64,000 nucleotides of DNA from Meinhardsimonia xiamenensis (GCF_900102905.1 NZ_FNFV01000001.1:131501-195500); one strand, 5' to 3'; positions 38,674 to 48,899 are shown, counted from the stretch's first letter. Numbers and translations are program-made. The notes: a model not told the origin generated them from the sequence alone.

Positions 38674-39663
38674 ATGAAGAAGGTCGCGATTCTGGGCGGC
38701 GGCGGCATGATCGGGCAGAAGCTCGCACGCCACATCGCCGCAAACGGGCTGGGCGGGCAGGAGGCGACGCTGCACCTGCATGACATCGGCTTTCCGCCCT
38801 GGCCCACGGACCTGCCCGCACCCGAAGAGCGCACGGGCGACATCGCCGCCCCGGCCGAGGCGGAATGGCTCGCCGCGCTCGCACCCGATGTGATCTTTCA
38901 CCTCGCCGCGGTGGTCTCGGGCGAAGCGGAGCAGGATTTCGAGAAGGGCTGGCGGGTGAATGTCGATGCGCTGCGCCGGATTCTCGAGGCGCTGAGAGCC
39001 GCGCATGAGGCTTCGGGTGGGCGTTACCGGCCGCGCTTCGTCTTCGCCTCCTCCATCGCCGTCTTCGGGCCGCCCTTTCCCGAGAAGATCGGCGACGACT
39101 TCCTGTGCGCGCCGCAAACCTCCTACGGCGCGCAGAAGGCGATCGGCGAGCTCATGGTTTCGGACTTCTCGCGCAAGGGGTTCATCGACGGCATCGCGAT
39201 CCGCCTGCCGACCATCTGCGTGCGGCCCGGCAAGCCCAACAAGGCGGCGTCGGGCTTCTTCTCCTCGATCATCCGCGAGCCGCTTGCGGGGCAGGAAGCG
39301 GTGCTGCCGGTGCCCGACACGGTGCGCCATTGGCACGCCTCGCCGCGCGCCGCTGTGGGGTTTCTCACCCACGCCGCGACCATCGACCTCGCTGCCCTCG
39401 GCAGCCGTCGCGCGCTCAACATGCCCGGTGTCTCCTGCACGGTGGTCGAGCAGATCGAGGCGCTGCGCCGCGTCGCCGGCGAGGCGGCGGTGGCGCGCAT
39501 CCGCCGCGAGCCCGACCCGGCGATCATGGCCATCGTCGAGGGCTGGCCGCGCGACTTCGCGCCCGAGCGCGCGCTCGCGCTCGGCTTCCGCGCCGAACGG
39601 GATTTCGAGGAGATCATCCGCATTCACATCGAGGACGAGCTTGGCGGCGCGATCCCCGGCTGA
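38674..39663 (+). CDS. denD: D-erythronate dehydrogenase-like SDR epimerase
   Basis: A 329-residue NAD-dependent epimerase/dehydratase-family protein. The Rossmann motif is VAILGGGGMIGQKLARHI at the N-terminus, and the catalytic Ser and YxxxK are in VFASSIAVFG and TSYGAQKAIGELMV. The block IRLPTICVRPGKPNKAASGFFSSIIREPL is characteristic of DenD, which oxidises D-erythronate at C2. The usual partners for tetronate breakdown (otnI, otnC, kinase) are not adjacent, although a hydroxypyruvate isomerase-like gene is at 5759-6523. Start at 38674 has GGGACGGG. Substrate is inferred. Confidence 0.82.
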   Translation: MKKVAILGGGGMIGQKLARHIAANGLGGQEATLHLHDIGFPPWPTDLPAPEERTGDIAAPAEAEWLAALAPDVIFHLAAVVSGEAEQDFEKGWRVNVDALRRILEALRAAHEASGGRYRPRFVFASSIAVFGPPFPEKIGDDFLCAPQTSYGAQKAIGELMVSDFSRKGFIDGIAIRLPTICVRPGKPNKAASGFFSSIIREPLAGQEAVLPVPDTVRHWHASPRAAVGFLTHAATIDLAALGSRRALNMPGVSCTVVEQIEALRRVAGEAAVARIRREPDPAIMAIVEGWPRDFAPERALALGFRAERDFEEIIRIHIEDELGGAIPG

Positions 39664-39678
39664 GGAGCGGACAGGGAC

Positions 39679-40986
39679 ATGACCGAGACGGCAGACGCCA
39701 TCATCATCGGCACCGGCGTGATCGGCGCGGCAACCGCCTTCGAGATGGCCCGCGCGGGGTGGAAGACGCTCTCGCTCGACCGCAACCGCCAGATCGGGCA
39801 CGGCTCCACGGCAAGCTCCTGCGCCATCATCCGCACGCACTATTCCACCTTCGAGGGCACGGCGCTCGCCTGGGAGGGCACGCATTTCTGGCGCAACTGG
39901 GCGGATCATGTCGGCCTGCCCACGGGCCGGGCGCTCGCCACCTTCCGCAAGACAGGCTGTCTCGTGATGAAGACGCCGGCCAACGGCTTTCTGGAGCGTC
40001 ACAAGGGCTTCAGCACCGCGCTCGGCTGCCCTTTCGAGGAGTGGAGCGCGGATGAGATCACCGCCCGGCTGCCCATCTACAATCTCGAGAGCTTCGCACC
40101 GCCCAGACGCCCCGACGACCCCGCCTTTGCCGTGCCCAACGGCGGGCGCATCGAGGGCGGCGTCTTCTGGCCCGAGGCCGGCTATGTGAGCGACCCGGCC
40201 CTCGCCGCACAGAACCTTGCCGAGGCGGCAGCACTGCATGGCGCGCGCTTCCGGCTGGGGGCGGAGGTGGTGGAGATCCTGCACCATGGCGGCCGGGTGA
40301 AGGGCGTGCGGCTGGCCACGGGGGAGGAGATTCACGCGCCCGTCGTCGTCAATGTCGCGGGGCCGGGCTCGGCGCGGGTCAACGCGATGGCAGGCGTCAC
40401 CGAGGACATGACCATCACCACGCGCCCGCTGCGCCAGGAGGTGGTGCATCTGCCCGCCCCGCAAGGCTTCGACTTCGAGCGGCAGGGCACCATCGTGTCG
40501 GACTCCGACATCGGCTGCTACTGCCGCCCCGAGCTTGGCAATCACATTCTGGTGGGCGGCGAAGACCCACCCTGCGACCCGCACCACTGGGTGGAAAGCG
40601 ACACCGGCTTCGATCGGTCGCTCAGCGATCAGGCGATGGTGCAGGCGATGCGCTACGCCCAGCGCGTGCCCTCGCTCGGCATCCCCTCACGGCTGGCGGG
40701 CGTGGTGGACCTCTACGACGCCTCCACCGACTGGATCCCGATCTACGACCGCTCGATGCTGCCGGGCTTCTACATGGCCTGCGGCACCAGCGGCAACCAG
40801 TTCAAGAATGCCCCCGTCGCCGGCAAGCTGATGGCCGCGCTGATCGACTACTGCGAGGCGGGCCATGACCATGACAGCACGCCGTTGCGCTTCACCCTGC
40901 CGCACACGGGACATGAGATCGATACCGGCCGTTTCTCGCGCAAGCGCCCCGTAATTGCCGAATCGAGCTTCTCGGTGCTCGGCTGA
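39679..40986 (+). CDS. FAD-dependent oxidoreductase, DAO family
   Basis: A 435-residue D-amino-acid-oxidase-fold flavoprotein. The FAD motif is DAIIIGTGVIGAATAFEMAR at residue 6. An ARTHYS-like region is present as SSCAIIRTHYSTFEG, and the C-terminal FAD contact is in GFYMACGTSGNQFKNAPVAGKLM. This most resembles sarcosine oxidase beta-like or related amine/hydroxy-acid oxidoreductases. The missing His-Ser-Gly-based flavin attachment cannot be judged. It follows denD by 15 bp and is likely co-transcribed. Substrate unknown. Confidence 0.85.
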   Translation: MTETADAIIIGTGVIGAATAFEMARAGWKTLSLDRNRQIGHGSTASSCAIIRTHYSTFEGTALAWEGTHFWRNWADHVGLPTGRALATFRKTGCLVMKTPANGFLERHKGFSTALGCPFEEWSADEITARLPIYNLESFAPPRRPDDPAFAVPNGGRIEGGVFWPEAGYVSDPALAAQNLAEAAALHGARFRLGAEVVEILHHGGRVKGVRLATGEEIHAPVVVNVAGPGSARVNAMAGVTEDMTITTRPLRQEVVHLPAPQGFDFERQGTIVSDSDIGCYCRPELGNHILVGGEDPPCDPHHWVESDTGFDRSLSDQAMVQAMRYAQRVPSLGIPSRLAGVVDLYDASTDWIPIYDRSMLPGFYMACGTSGNQFKNAPVAGKLMAALIDYCEAGHDHDSTPLRFTLPHTGHEIDTGRFSRKRPVIAESSFSVLG

Positions 40987-40992
40987 GCCCCC

Positions 40993-41970
40993 TCAGCCCC
41001 CGCCGATCAGCGCACCGGCCGCAAACACCAGCGCGCCCCCCAGCACGACCTGAAACACCGCGCGGCGGAAGGGTGTTTCCATGTAGCGGTTCTGGATCCA
41101 GGCAATCGCCCAGAGCTCCACGAACACCACGATCATGGCGATGATCGTCGCCGTCCAGAAATGCGGGATGAGATAGGGCAGCGCATGGCCAAGCCCGCCC
41201 ACGGCCGTCATCACGCCCGAGGCGATGCCGCGCTTGACCGGAGAGCCGCGGCCCGAAAGCTCGCCATCGTCCGAAGCGGCTTCGGTGAAGCCCATGGAGA
41301 TGCCCGCACCCACCGAGGCGGCAAGACCCACCTGAAAGGTCGTCCAGGTGTCGCCCGTGGCAAAGGCGGTGGCGAAGATCGGCGCAAGCGTCGAAACCGA
41401 ACCGTCCATCAGCCCCGCAAGGCCCGGCTGCACCCAGGTCAGCACGAACTGGCGGCGGGCGATCATCTCTTCCTTCTTGCGTGTGTCCGCGTCGAGCAGC
41501 TCCGATTCGAGCTGCTCGGCGCGGCGTTCGTGACCGGCTTCCGCCGCGGCAAGATCGCCCAGAAGCTTGCGCGTGTCCGCGTCCTGCGTGCGCTGGGCGG
41601 CCTTTCGATAGAACTCCTCGGCCTCGCGCTCCATCAGCGCCGCCTCTTCGCGGATGCGCTCGAGGGGGAGATTCTCCATCAGCCAGACGGGGCGGCGCGC
41701 ATAGAAACCCGAGACATGCTCGCGGCGGATGAGCGGAATCACCTCGCCGAAGCGGCGCTTGAACATCTCGATCAGCCGCTGGCGGTGCGCATCCTCCTCC
41801 TTCGCCATCTCCTCGAAGATCTTCGCGGAGGCGGGGTAATCCTGCCGCAGGCGCTCGGCATACATACGGTAGATGGCCGCATCGTCCTCTTCGGCGGAGA
41901 TGGCGAGGGCGAGAATCTCCTTCTCACTGAGGTCGGAAAATCGCTTGCGGCTTGTCACGCCCGGTATCAT
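40993..41970 (-). CDS. mbfA: MbfA-like membrane ferritin/VIT iron exporter
   Basis: A 325-residue protein with an N-terminal ferritin-like domain (about 10-160) and a C-terminal VIT1-type membrane domain (about 180-325). The ferritin part has the diiron ligands in SAEEDDAAIYRMY, AKEEDAHRQRLIE and AAAEAGHERRAEQLE. The VIT part has LAGLMDGSVSTLAPIF and SVGAGISMGFTEAASDDGE. Rhizobial MbfA (Er-VIT1) exports iron and protects from peroxide. Its expression there is under Irr control. The start at 41970 has GAGGGGC. It is divergent from a TetR gene, with palindromes in the 142-bp gap. Confidence 0.9.
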   Translation of the reverse strand: MIPGVTSRKRFSDLSEKEILALAISAEEDDAAIYRMYAERLRQDYPASAKIFEEMAKEEDAHRQRLIEMFKRRFGEVIPLIRREHVSGFYARRPVWLMENLPLERIREEAALMEREAEEFYRKAAQRTQDADTRKLLGDLAAAEAGHERRAEQLESELLDADTRKKEEMIARRQFVLTWVQPGLAGLMDGSVSTLAPIFATAFATGDTWTTFQVGLAASVGAGISMGFTEAASDDGELSGRGSPVKRGIASGVMTAVGGLGHALPYLIPHFWTATIIAMIVVFVELWAIAWIQNRYMETPFRRAVFQVVLGGALVFAAGALIGGG

Positions 41971-42015
41971 GGCTGCCCCTCGTCTGGCTTGAACCGGTGC
42001 AGATTTACGCTTCGG

Positions 42016-42041
42016 CCAGCATGGTTCAACCGCTATGCTGG
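42016..42041. promoter_or_regulatory. nested inverted repeat in the mbfA-tetR gap
   Basis: CCAGCAT (42016-42022) and ATGCTGG (42035-42041) enclose the smaller palindrome GGTT-C-AACC. It could be an operator or an mRNA hairpin in the mbfA leader. Confidence 0.4.
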
Positions 42042-42063
42042 AACCGGCCACTTGCCGATGCTG

Positions 42064-42075
42064 AACCGATCGGTT
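42064..42075. promoter_or_regulatory. AACCGATCGGTT palindrome, probable TetR operator
   Basis: A perfect 12-bp palindrome 38 bp before the tetR start and 94 bp before mbfA. TetR regulators commonly bind such A-CCG...CGG-T palindromes in their own promoter. GAACCG half-sites recur at about 42041 and 41993. Confidence 0.55.
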
Positions 42076-42112
42076 TATTTTTCGCTCTTCCCGCGGATCA
42101 CGATTGCCACCA

Positions 42113-42742
42113 ATGACAATGACAGCCGGCACCATCAGGAAGGGGCGCAAGTTCGACCAGGTGCTCGAGGGCGCGCGTCACGCGTTTCTCAGCGAGGGCT
42201 ACGAGCGCGCCAGCATGGACGAGATCGCCCGCCTCGCCGGCGTCTCCAAGGCCACGCTCTACAGCTACTTTCCCGACAAACGGGCGCTCTTCTCCGAGGT
42301 GCTGCGGCGCGAATGCGACCGGCAGGCCGAGGAGGCCATCGAACGCATCGACCTCACCCGGCCGCCGGCGCAGGTGCTGCGCGATGTGGCCCGCCAGATC
42401 GTCGATTTCGTGCTGTCGGACTTCGGCCACCGCGTCTTTCGCATCTGCGTGGCCGAGGCCGACCGTTTCCCCGAGCTCGGTCAGGCCTTCTACGAGAGCG
42501 GGCCGGAGATGGGCCGCGCGCGGCTGCGCGGCTATCTGGAGGCCGCGGCGGCGCGCGGCGAGCTCGTGATCGAGGATTTCGACCTTGCCGCCGACCAGTT
42601 CGTCGAGCTGAGCAAGGCCGATCTCTTTCAGCGTGCGATATTCGGTGTGCAGACGAGCTTCTCCGAAGCCGAGATCGCGCGCGTCACCGAGGGGGCGGTC
42701 GCCACCTTTCTGGCCCGCTACGGGTTCGCGGCCCGCGATTAG
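42113..42742 (+). CDS. TetR family regulator
   Basis: A 209-residue regulator. The N-terminal helix-turn-helix shows AFLSEGYERASMDEIARLAG and VSKATLYSYFPDKRALF (about 15-65), followed by a C-terminal ligand domain of the AcrR_C type. ATGs at 42113 and 42119 are both possible starts; neither has a strong ribosome site. It is divergent from mbfA with a palindromic site between them, so it may control itself and possibly mbfA. Its stop overlaps the hisG stop tail to tail by 3 bp. Confidence 0.88.
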   Translation: MTMTAGTIRKGRKFDQVLEGARHAFLSEGYERASMDEIARLAGVSKATLYSYFPDKRALFSEVLRRECDRQAEEAIERIDLTRPPAQVLRDVARQIVDFVLSDFGHRVFRICVAEADRFPELGQAFYESGPEMGRARLRGYLEAAAARGELVIEDFDLAADQFVELSKADLFQRAIFGVQTSFSEAEIARVTEGAVATFLARYGFAARD

Positions 42743-43437
42743 GGATCGATCCCGAGCCTTTCGCACAGTGCTCGATATTCGGCACTTGCCGCCTCATCCC
42801 ACGCGGCCATGCGGGAGCGGAAGAGCGTTGCCTGACTGCGGTGCACGGTGCCGTCGGAGAGCACCTTGAGGTGATTGGCCCTGAGCGTCTCGCCGGTCGA
42901 GGTGATGTCGGCGATGGCCTCGGCGGTGCCGTGGCGTACGGTGCCCTCGGTCGCGCCCTGGCTGTCGACGAGGCGGTAATCGGCCACGCCATGGGCGCGC
43001 AGGAACTCGCGCACGAGACGGTGATACTTGGTGGCGATCCTGAGCCGGTGGCCGTGGCGGGCGCGGAAGGCGGCGGCGACGGCATCGAGATCGTCGAGCG
43101 TGTCGACATCCACCCAGAACTCGGGCACGGCGATGACAAGATCGGCATGGCCGAAGCCCATCGGCACGAGCGCCTCCACCTTGCGCTCCCAGTCGGGGAT
43201 CTGTTCGCGCACGAGGTCCGAGCCGGTCACTCCCAGATGCACCCGCCCGGCGGCAAGCTCGCGGGGGATTTCGCTTGCCGACATCAGCACGGGCTGCAAG
43301 CCTTCGATGCCTTCGGCGCGCGCGGCATACTGGCGCTCGGAACCCGTCCGCTCCAGCCGCACGCCGCGTTCGGCGAACCATTCGAAGGTCTTTTCCATCA
43401 ACCGCCCCTTGGAGGGCAGCGCGAGCCGCAGCGTCAT
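42739..43437 (-). CDS. hisG: ATP phosphoribosyltransferase, short form
   Basis: A 232-residue HisG_S, the catalytic subunit of the first step of histidine synthesis (ATP plus PRPP). It begins LRLALPSKGRLMEKTFEWF, and the PRPP loop is DITSTGETLRANHLKVL. It lacks the C-terminal regulatory domain, so it needs HisZ, which is encoded right upstream and overlaps it (ATGA). It is last in hisS-hisZ-hisG. Confidence 0.95.
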   Translation of the reverse strand: MTLRLALPSKGRLMEKTFEWFAERGVRLERTGSERQYAARAEGIEGLQPVLMSASEIPRELAAGRVHLGVTGSDLVREQIPDWERKVEALVPMGFGHADLVIAVPEFWVDVDTLDDLDAVAAAFRARHGHRLRIATKYHRLVREFLRAHGVADYRLVDSQGATEGTVRHGTAEAIADITSTGETLRANHLKVLSDGTVHRSQATLFRSRMAAWDEAASAEYRALCERLGIDP

Positions 43438-44552
43438 GGCCTTGCCTCCCGCTGCGGCTCGGCCAGCGCAAGGCTCAGCGCAGGCCGGATCACCCCGCCC
43501 ACCGCCGGAATCGCACGCCCGCCGCCAAGCGCGCGCGTCAGCGCGTCATAACGCCCGCCGGTGGCCACCGGCGGCAGGTCGGGCCGGGCCTCGGCGTAGA
43601 AGCCGAAGACGAAACCGTCGTAATACTCGAGCGAGGTGCGCCCGTAGCTGCCTTCGAAGTCGAGCGCCTCGACATCCACACCGCGCGCCGCAAGCGCCTC
43701 GAGCCGCCGGGCGACCGCATTCACGGCAGGCTCGATGGCCGCCATGTCGACGGCCAGATCGCGCAGCCGCGTGAGTGCGGCCGGCGCCTTGGCCTTCAGC
43801 CCCAAAAGCTCGTCGAGAAGCGCGCGCTCGCCTTCGCTGATCGGCGGCTCCTCGGCATCGGCGACAAGGGCGGCGATGCGCTCGCGCACTTCCTCGCGCG
43901 TTCTCAGCCCTATCGCCGGGCCGGCACCCTTCAGAAGGTCGCGCCCCTCGCGCGCCGCCGCCACCAGCGCCGCGCGGGCGGGCGGCACCGGCGTCACGCC
44001 GCCGTAGCGATCAAGGAGCGCACGAAAGCGGCGCGGACGCCACAGGTGGCGCAGGAGCGCGGCCTTGCGCGGCGCGCTCGTCTTCAGCCCGGTCACGGCC
44101 GCGCGCAGAAGCGCCATGTCGCCCATCGCCGCCCTCAGGCCCAGATGCGCAAGCGCGCGGGCGATCAGCGCGAAAACCTCGGCATCGGCCGCCGCGGGGT
44201 CATCGGCGCCCAGAAGCTCGAAGCCGACCTGATCGTATTCCGGCGGCCGGTTCGAGCCCGGCTCCTGCACGCGGAAGACCTTGCCGGCGTAGGAGTAGCG
44301 CGCAGGCTCCGCGCCCGAGGCCATGTGGCGATCAACGACCGGCACGGTGAAGTCGGGGCGCAGCATGAGCTCGCCCGCTTCGGGGTCGCGGGTGGTGTAG
44401 GCGCGCGCGCGGATGTCTTCGCCGTAGAGGTCGAGAAGCCGCTCTGCGGGCAGGAGCACCGGCAGATCGACAAGCACCGCCCCGGCCTCGTCGAAAAGCC
44501 GCAGGATGCGCGCGATCTCCGCGTCAAGCGGCCGGTCGGCAAGCGGGATCAT
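43434..44552 (-). CDS. hisZ: ATP phosphoribosyltransferase regulatory subunit HisZ
   Basis: A 372-residue HisRS paralogue that forms the hetero-octamer with HisG_S and binds histidine for feedback control. Class II synthetase-like motif 2 is seen in [32 protein letters not shown], and motif 3 in [18 protein letters not shown]. The anticodon-binding domain is absent. Start (44552) and stop overlap hisS and hisG as ATGA. Length fits the alphaproteobacterial form. Confidence 0.93.
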   Translation of the reverse strand: MIPLADRPLDAEIARILRLFDEAGAVLVDLPVLLPAERLLDLYGEDIRARAYTTRDPEAGELMLRPDFTVPVVDRHMASGAEPARYSYAGKVFRVQEPGSNRPPEYDQVGFELLGADDPAAADAEVFALIARALAHLGLRAAMGDMALLRAAVTGLKTSAPRKAALLRHLWRPRRFRALLDRYGGVTPVPPARAALVAAAREGRDLLKGAGPAIGLRTREEVRERIAALVADAEEPPISEGERALLDELLGLKAKAPAALTRLRDLAVDMAAIEPAVNAVARRLEALAARGVDVEALDFEGSYGRTSLEYYDGFVFGFYAEARPDLPPVATGGRYDALTRALGGGRAIPAVGGVIRPALSLALAEPQREARP

Positions 44553-46063
44553 GCCCCGCCGCCCCCGTCCAGCGTCTCGAGAATGCCGCGCACATGGCCC
44601 ACAAGCTCGGCGCGCGGCACCTCCGCCTGGGCGGGCTGGGCCTTCCATTCCTCGTTGGTCTCGATCTCGGCGGCGAGCTTCTTGCCCAGCACCAGATCCT
44701 TCACCAGCACCACGCCGCGCTCGCGCTCGGCCGAGCCCTGGATCACCGCAAGCGGGCTCATGCGCCGGTCGGCATATTTGAGCTGGTTGCCGAAGTTCTT
44801 CGGATTGCCGAGATAGAGCTCGGCACGGATGCCCGCCGCGCGCAGCTCGGCAGCCATGGCCTGATATTCGGCGATGCGGTCGCGGTCCATCACCGTCACA
44901 AGCACCGGCCCGCGCGCCGCCTCGCCACCGATGCGGCCCTTGGCGCGCAGCGCGGCGAGAAGCCTGTCCACCCCGATGGAAATGCCCGTGGCCGGCACCG
45001 CCTGCCCGGTGAAACGTTTCACGAGGTCGTCATAGCGCCCGCCGCCCGCGACCGAGCCGAACTGGCGCGGCCGGCCCTTCTCGTCGGTGATCTCGAAGGT
45101 CAGCTCCGCCTCGAACACGGGGCCGGTGTAGTAGCCGAGCCCGCGCACCACCGAGGGGTCGAGCACGAAGCGCTCCGCCCCCAGCCCCTGCGCGTGCAGA
45201 AGCTCGGCCATGGTCTCGAGCTCGGCCACGCCCTCAAGCCCGGTGGTCGAGGCGCCGACGATCTCGCGCAGGCGCGCAAGCGTCGCCGCCCCGTCCTCGC
45301 GGCGCGCGGCCATGAAGGCCATCACCGTTTCGGCCTGCTCATCCGAAAGCCCCGCGCCCTTGGTGAAGTCGCCACTTTCATCCTTGCGCCCCTCGCCCAG
45401 AAGCGCGCGCACGCCCGCCTCGCCCAGCCGGTCGAGCTTGTCGATGGCGCGCAGCACGATGCCGCGCTCATGGGCGAATTTCTCCGGCTCGGAAGGCTCG
45501 AGGATGCCGGCCACCTCCATCACGCCGTTCAGGACCTTGCGGTTGTTGATCCGCACCATGTAGTCGCCGCGGGGAATGCCGACGACCTCGAGCACCTCGC
45601 AGAGCATGGCGCAGATCTCGGCGTCCGCCGTGACGGTCGGCGCGCCCACCGTGTCGGCATCGCACTGGTAGAACTGCCGGAAGCGACCCGGCCCCGGCTT
45701 TTCGTTGCGCCACACCGGCCCCATGGCATAGCGGCGGTACGGGGTGGGCAACTCGTTGCGGTATTGCGCATAGACGCGCGCGAGCGGCGCGGTCAGGTCA
45801 TAGCGCAGCGCCAGCCACTTCTCGTCGTCGTCCTGCCAGGCGAAGACGCCCTCGTTGGGGCGGTCGACATCGGGCAGGTACTTGCCCAGCGCCTCGAGCG
45901 TCTCCACCGCCGAGGTCTCGAGCGGGTCGAAGCCGTAACGGTGATAGACCTCGGCGATGGCGTCGAGCATGGCCTTGCGCTCGAGGACCTCCTCGCCGAA
46001 ATAGTCACGGAAGCCCTTTGGCGTTTCGGCCTTGGGGCGGGGGGGTTTCTTGGTCTTGGCCAT
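44549..46063 (-). CDS. hisS: histidyl-tRNA synthetase
   Basis: A 504-residue class II synthetase. Motif 1 is in the region [17 protein letters not shown]; motif 2 is [19 protein letters not shown]; the HisA-type motif is [14 protein letters not shown], and motif 3 is [28 protein letters not shown]. The anticodon-binding domain is at the C-terminus (about 400-495). It is first in hisS-hisZ-hisG, an order that puts tRNA charging and the first step of histidine synthesis in one operon. Confidence 0.97.
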   Translation of the reverse strand: MAKTKKPPRPKAETPKGFRDYFGEEVLERKAMLDAIAEVYHRYGFDPLETSAVETLEALGKYLPDVDRPNEGVFAWQDDDEKWLALRYDLTAPLARVYAQYRNELPTPYRRYAMGPVWRNEKPGPGRFRQFYQCDADTVGAPTVTADAEICAMLCEVLEVVGIPRGDYMVRINNRKVLNGVMEVAGILEPSEPEKFAHERGIVLRAIDKLDRLGEAGVRALLGEGRKDESGDFTKGAGLSDEQAETVMAFMAARREDGAATLARLREIVGASTTGLEGVAELETMAELLHAQGLGAERFVLDPSVVRGLGYYTGPVFEAELTFEITDEKGRPRQFGSVAGGGRYDDLVKRFTGQAVPATGISIGVDRLLAALRAKGRIGGEAARGPVLVTVMDRDRIAEYQAMAAELRAAGIRAELYLGNPKNFGNQLKYADRRMSPLAVIQGSAERERGVVLVKDLVLGKKLAAEIETNEEWKAQPAQAEVPRAELVGHVRGILETLDGGGGA

Positions 46064-46153
46064 GGCTGGACCTGCGCTCGCTCTTGCGCGCGCGTCTCTA
46101 GCGGATGGCCGGAGAAGGGGCAAGCCGCGGGCACAGGAGGGCGGAGGAAGGCA

Positions 46154-46363
46154 ATGAGCGAAGATCGCATCACCGCGCTCGAGGAACGGGTGGCCGAGCT
46201 CATCCGCGTGAGCGACGAGCTCTCCGAGGTTGTCGCCGCCCAGCGCGCCAAGATCGAACGGCTCACGCGGCTCGTCGAGATGCTCACCCGCCGCGAGGCC
46301 GAACGCGAGGCCGAGGCCACGGGCGCGCATCTCTTCGCCGACGAGCGCCCGCCGCACTGGTAG
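46154..46363 (+). CDS. slyX: SlyX family protein
   Basis: A 69-residue, almost wholly coiled-coil protein: [20 protein letters not shown], then a heptad pattern to about residue 50. It ends in the family signature PPHW (usually PPHY). The start has GGAGGAAGG 7 bases upstream. SlyX proteins have no known function. It is divergent from hisS and followed by a glutamine amidotransferase on the same strand after 24 bp. Confidence 0.85.
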   Translation: MSEDRITALEERVAELIRVSDELSEVVAAQRAKIERLTRLVEMLTRREAEREAEATGAHLFADERPPHW

Positions 46364-46387
46364 GCACGCGGAGCGCGGAGCAGGCAG

Positions 46388-47104
46388 ATGCGGATTCTCG
46401 TTCTCCAGCACGCGCGGGCCGAACATCCGGGCATCCTCGCCCGCTTCCTGCGCGCGGACGGGCACTTCTGGCACACGGTCGAGCTTGACGAGGGCGAGGC
46501 GCCGCCGCCGCTCGACGGCTTCGATGCGCTCTGGGTGATGGGCGGGCCGATGGATGTCTGGCAGGAAGAGGAGTTCCCCTGGCTTGCGGAGGAAAAGCGG
46601 CTGATCCGCGCGGCGGTGACTGAGCGCGGCCTGCCCTTTCTCGGGCTCTGCCTTGGCCATCAGCTTCTGGCCGAGGCGCTTGGCGGCGAGGTGGCACCGG
46701 GCGTGCCCGAGGTCGGGGTGATGGAGGTGAGGCTGACGGGCGAGGGACGGGGGCACCCCTTCCTCGAGGGTCTGCCCGAGCGCCTTGCCGTGCTGCAGTG
46801 GCACTCCTCCGAGGTCACGCGCCTGCCGCCCGGAGCGCTCTGCCTCGCCGCCTCGCCCGATTGCGCTGTGCAGGCCATGGCCTGGGGCGGGCGGGCGTTG
46901 ACGCTGCAGTTCCATCTGGAGGTGGAGGCCGATACGGTGGAAAGCTGGGCAGCGATCCCGGCCTATGCCGAGGCGCTGCAGGCGACGCTGGGCGATGACG
47001 GCGCCGCGCAGCTTCAGGCGCAGGTCGCCGCGCGGGCGGACGCGTTTGCAGCCGCGGCCGAACGGCTCTATCGCAACTGGATGAGGATGGCCGCGCAGGG
47101 CTGA
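46388..47104 (+). CDS. class I glutamine amidotransferase-like protein
   Basis: A 238-residue stand-alone amidotransferase domain. The nucleophile is in [20 protein letters not shown] at C88, and the His-Glu pair is in [10 protein letters not shown] at H176 and E178, so the catalytic triad is complete. It resembles the GMP-synthase-type amidotransferase domain proteins (YfeJ/GuaA-like) of unknown partner. Downstream mtnA is on the same strand after 36 bp, but no synthase domain is attached. Confidence 0.85.
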   Translation: MRILVLQHARAEHPGILARFLRADGHFWHTVELDEGEAPPPLDGFDALWVMGGPMDVWQEEEFPWLAEEKRLIRAAVTERGLPFLGLCLGHQLLAEALGGEVAPGVPEVGVMEVRLTGEGRGHPFLEGLPERLAVLQWHSSEVTRLPPGALCLAASPDCAVQAMAWGGRALTLQFHLEVEADTVESWAAIPAYAEALQATLGDDGAAQLQAQVAARADAFAAAAERLYRNWMRMAAQG

Positions 47105-47140
47105 GGGCGCAGGGCACGGAGCAGCGGAAGGAGACGGGCG

Positions 47141-48259
47141 ATGCAGGTTGGCGGGGTGCACTACCGCTCCATCTGGTGGGATGCGGAGGCCGGCGCGGTG
47201 CGGATCATCGACCAGCGCTGGCTGCCGCATGACTTCCGCATCGCCACGCTCGAGACGCTTGAGGACTTCGCCACCGCGATCCGCGACATGTGGGTACGCG
47301 GCGCGCCGCTCATTGGCGCCACCGCCGCCTTCGGCGTCGCCCGGCAGATGGCGCGCGACCCTTCCGACGCCGCGCTTGACGAGGCCTGGGCGGTGCTCAA
47401 CGTCACCCGTCCCACCGCGATCAACCTGCGCTGGGCGCTCGACCGCTGCCGCGCCGCGCTTGCCTCCCTGCCGCCCGAACGCCGCGCCGAAGCCGCATTG
47501 CAGCTCGCACAGGACATCGCCGACGAGGATGTCGAGATCAACCGGCGCATCGGCGAACACGGGCTCGCCCTCATCCGCGAGATCGCGGCGCGCAAGCCCG
47601 CAGGCGAGCCGGTGCGCATCCTCACCCATTGCAACGCCGGCTGGATCGCCACGGTGGACTGGGGCACCGCGACAAGCCCCGTCTATCAGGCCCATGCCGC
47701 CGGCATGCCCCTGCATGTGTGGGTGGATGAGACCCGCCCGCGCAACCAAGGCGCGCTCACGGCCTGGGAGCTGGGCGCGGCCGGCGTGCCGCATTCATAT
47801 GTGGTGGACAACGCCGGCGGGCATCTGATGCAGCGCGGCCTTGTCGACATGGTCATCACCGGCACCGACCGTACCACCGCCACGGGCGATGTGTGCAACA
47901 AGATCGGCACCTATCTCAAGGCGCTCGCCGCGCGCGACAACGGCGTTCCCTTCTACGTGGCGCTGCCCTCGCCCACCATCGACTGGAGCGTGCGCGACGG
48001 GCTTGCCGAAATCCCCATCGAGGAGCGCCCTGGCCGCGAGGTGAGCCATGTGCAGGGCCGCGGCGCCGAGGGCGCCATCGCCGAGGTTCAGGTCACGCCC
48101 GAGGGCAGCGGCGTTGCCAACCCGGCCTTCGATGTCACCCCGGCGCGGCTCGTCACCGCACTGATCACCGAGCGGGGCATCTGCCCGGCCTCGGCGGAGG
48201 GGCTCGCGCGGCTCTTCCCCGAACGCGCCGCCACAACCGCCGAGGAGGCAGCCCGATGA
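47141..48259 (+). CDS. mtnA: S-methyl-5-thioribose-1-phosphate isomerase
   Basis: A 372-residue isomerase of the methionine salvage pathway (methylthioribose-1-phosphate to methylthioribulose-1-phosphate). The N-terminal block [13 protein letters not shown] is present. The active Cys is in [18 protein letters not shown], and the active Asp is in [21 protein letters not shown]. Other mtn genes are not in the window. Its stop overlaps the next gene's start (ATGA). Confidence 0.94.
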   Translation: MQVGGVHYRSIWWDAEAGAVRIIDQRWLPHDFRIATLETLEDFATAIRDMWVRGAPLIGATAAFGVARQMARDPSDAALDEAWAVLNVTRPTAINLRWALDRCRAALASLPPERRAEAALQLAQDIADEDVEINRRIGEHGLALIREIAARKPAGEPVRILTHCNAGWIATVDWGTATSPVYQAHAAGMPLHVWVDETRPRNQGALTAWELGAAGVPHSYVVDNAGGHLMQRGLVDMVITGTDRTTATGDVCNKIGTYLKALAARDNGVPFYVALPSPTIDWSVRDGLAEIPIEERPGREVSHVQGRGAEGAIAEVQVTPEGSGVANPAFDVTPARLVTALITERGICPASAEGLARLFPERAATTAEEAAR

Positions 48260-48822
48260 CCGACCGGCCGATCAGCCGCTATCCCGTGCCCGAGATCGCC
48301 GATCTGCCCGAGGACATCCGCGAGGCGATCCTCAAGGTGCAGGAGAAGGCGGGCTTCGTGCCCAACGTGTTTCTCGCGCTTGCGCACCGGCCTGACGAGT
48401 TCCGCGCCTTCTTCGCCTATCACGACGCGCTGATGATGCGCGAGTCGCTGACGCCCGCCGAGAAGGAGATGATCGTCGTCGCCACCTCCGCCGACAACAA
48501 CTGCCTTTACTGCGTGGTGGCGCATGGCGCGATCCTGCGGATCCGCGCCAAGAACCCGCTCATCGCCGACCAGGTGGCGACGAACTACCGCAAGGCCGAC
48601 ATCTCCGACCGGCACAAGGCAATGCTCGATTTCGCGCTCAAGGTCTCGCGCGACTCCCGCGCCATCGACCAGGCGGATTTCGAGCGGCTGCGCGCCCACG
48701 GCTTTGACGACGAGGCGATCTGGGACATCGCCGCCATCACCGCCCTGTTCGGGCTGTCGAACAGGATGGCGAATTTCCTGTCGATGCGCCCCAACGACGA
48801 GTTCTATGCCATGGGCCGGTAG
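48256..48822 (+). CDS. AhpD-like peroxidase-related protein
   Basis: A 188-residue carboxymuconolactone-decarboxylase-fold protein. The redox motif is [14 protein letters not shown], an E/N-x2-C-x2-C-x3-H arrangement found in AhpD-type alkylhydroperoxidases. The N-terminal block [24 protein letters not shown] is typical of the 'peroxidase-related enzyme' family (about 180-190 residues). It is translationally coupled to mtnA. It may remove peroxides, but the reductant is unknown. Confidence 0.88.
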   Translation: MTDRPISRYPVPEIADLPEDIREAILKVQEKAGFVPNVFLALAHRPDEFRAFFAYHDALMMRESLTPAEKEMIVVATSADNNCLYCVVAHGAILRIRAKNPLIADQVATNYRKADISDRHKAMLDFALKVSRDSRAIDQADFERLRAHGFDDEAIWDIAAITALFGLSNRMANFLSMRPNDEFYAMGR

Positions 48823-48899
48823 GGCAGGGCGTCCGCGCACCGCCTTGCACCGGCCACGCCGCCACCCTACCTGCGGCTGGACTTCACCAGAGGATGGCC

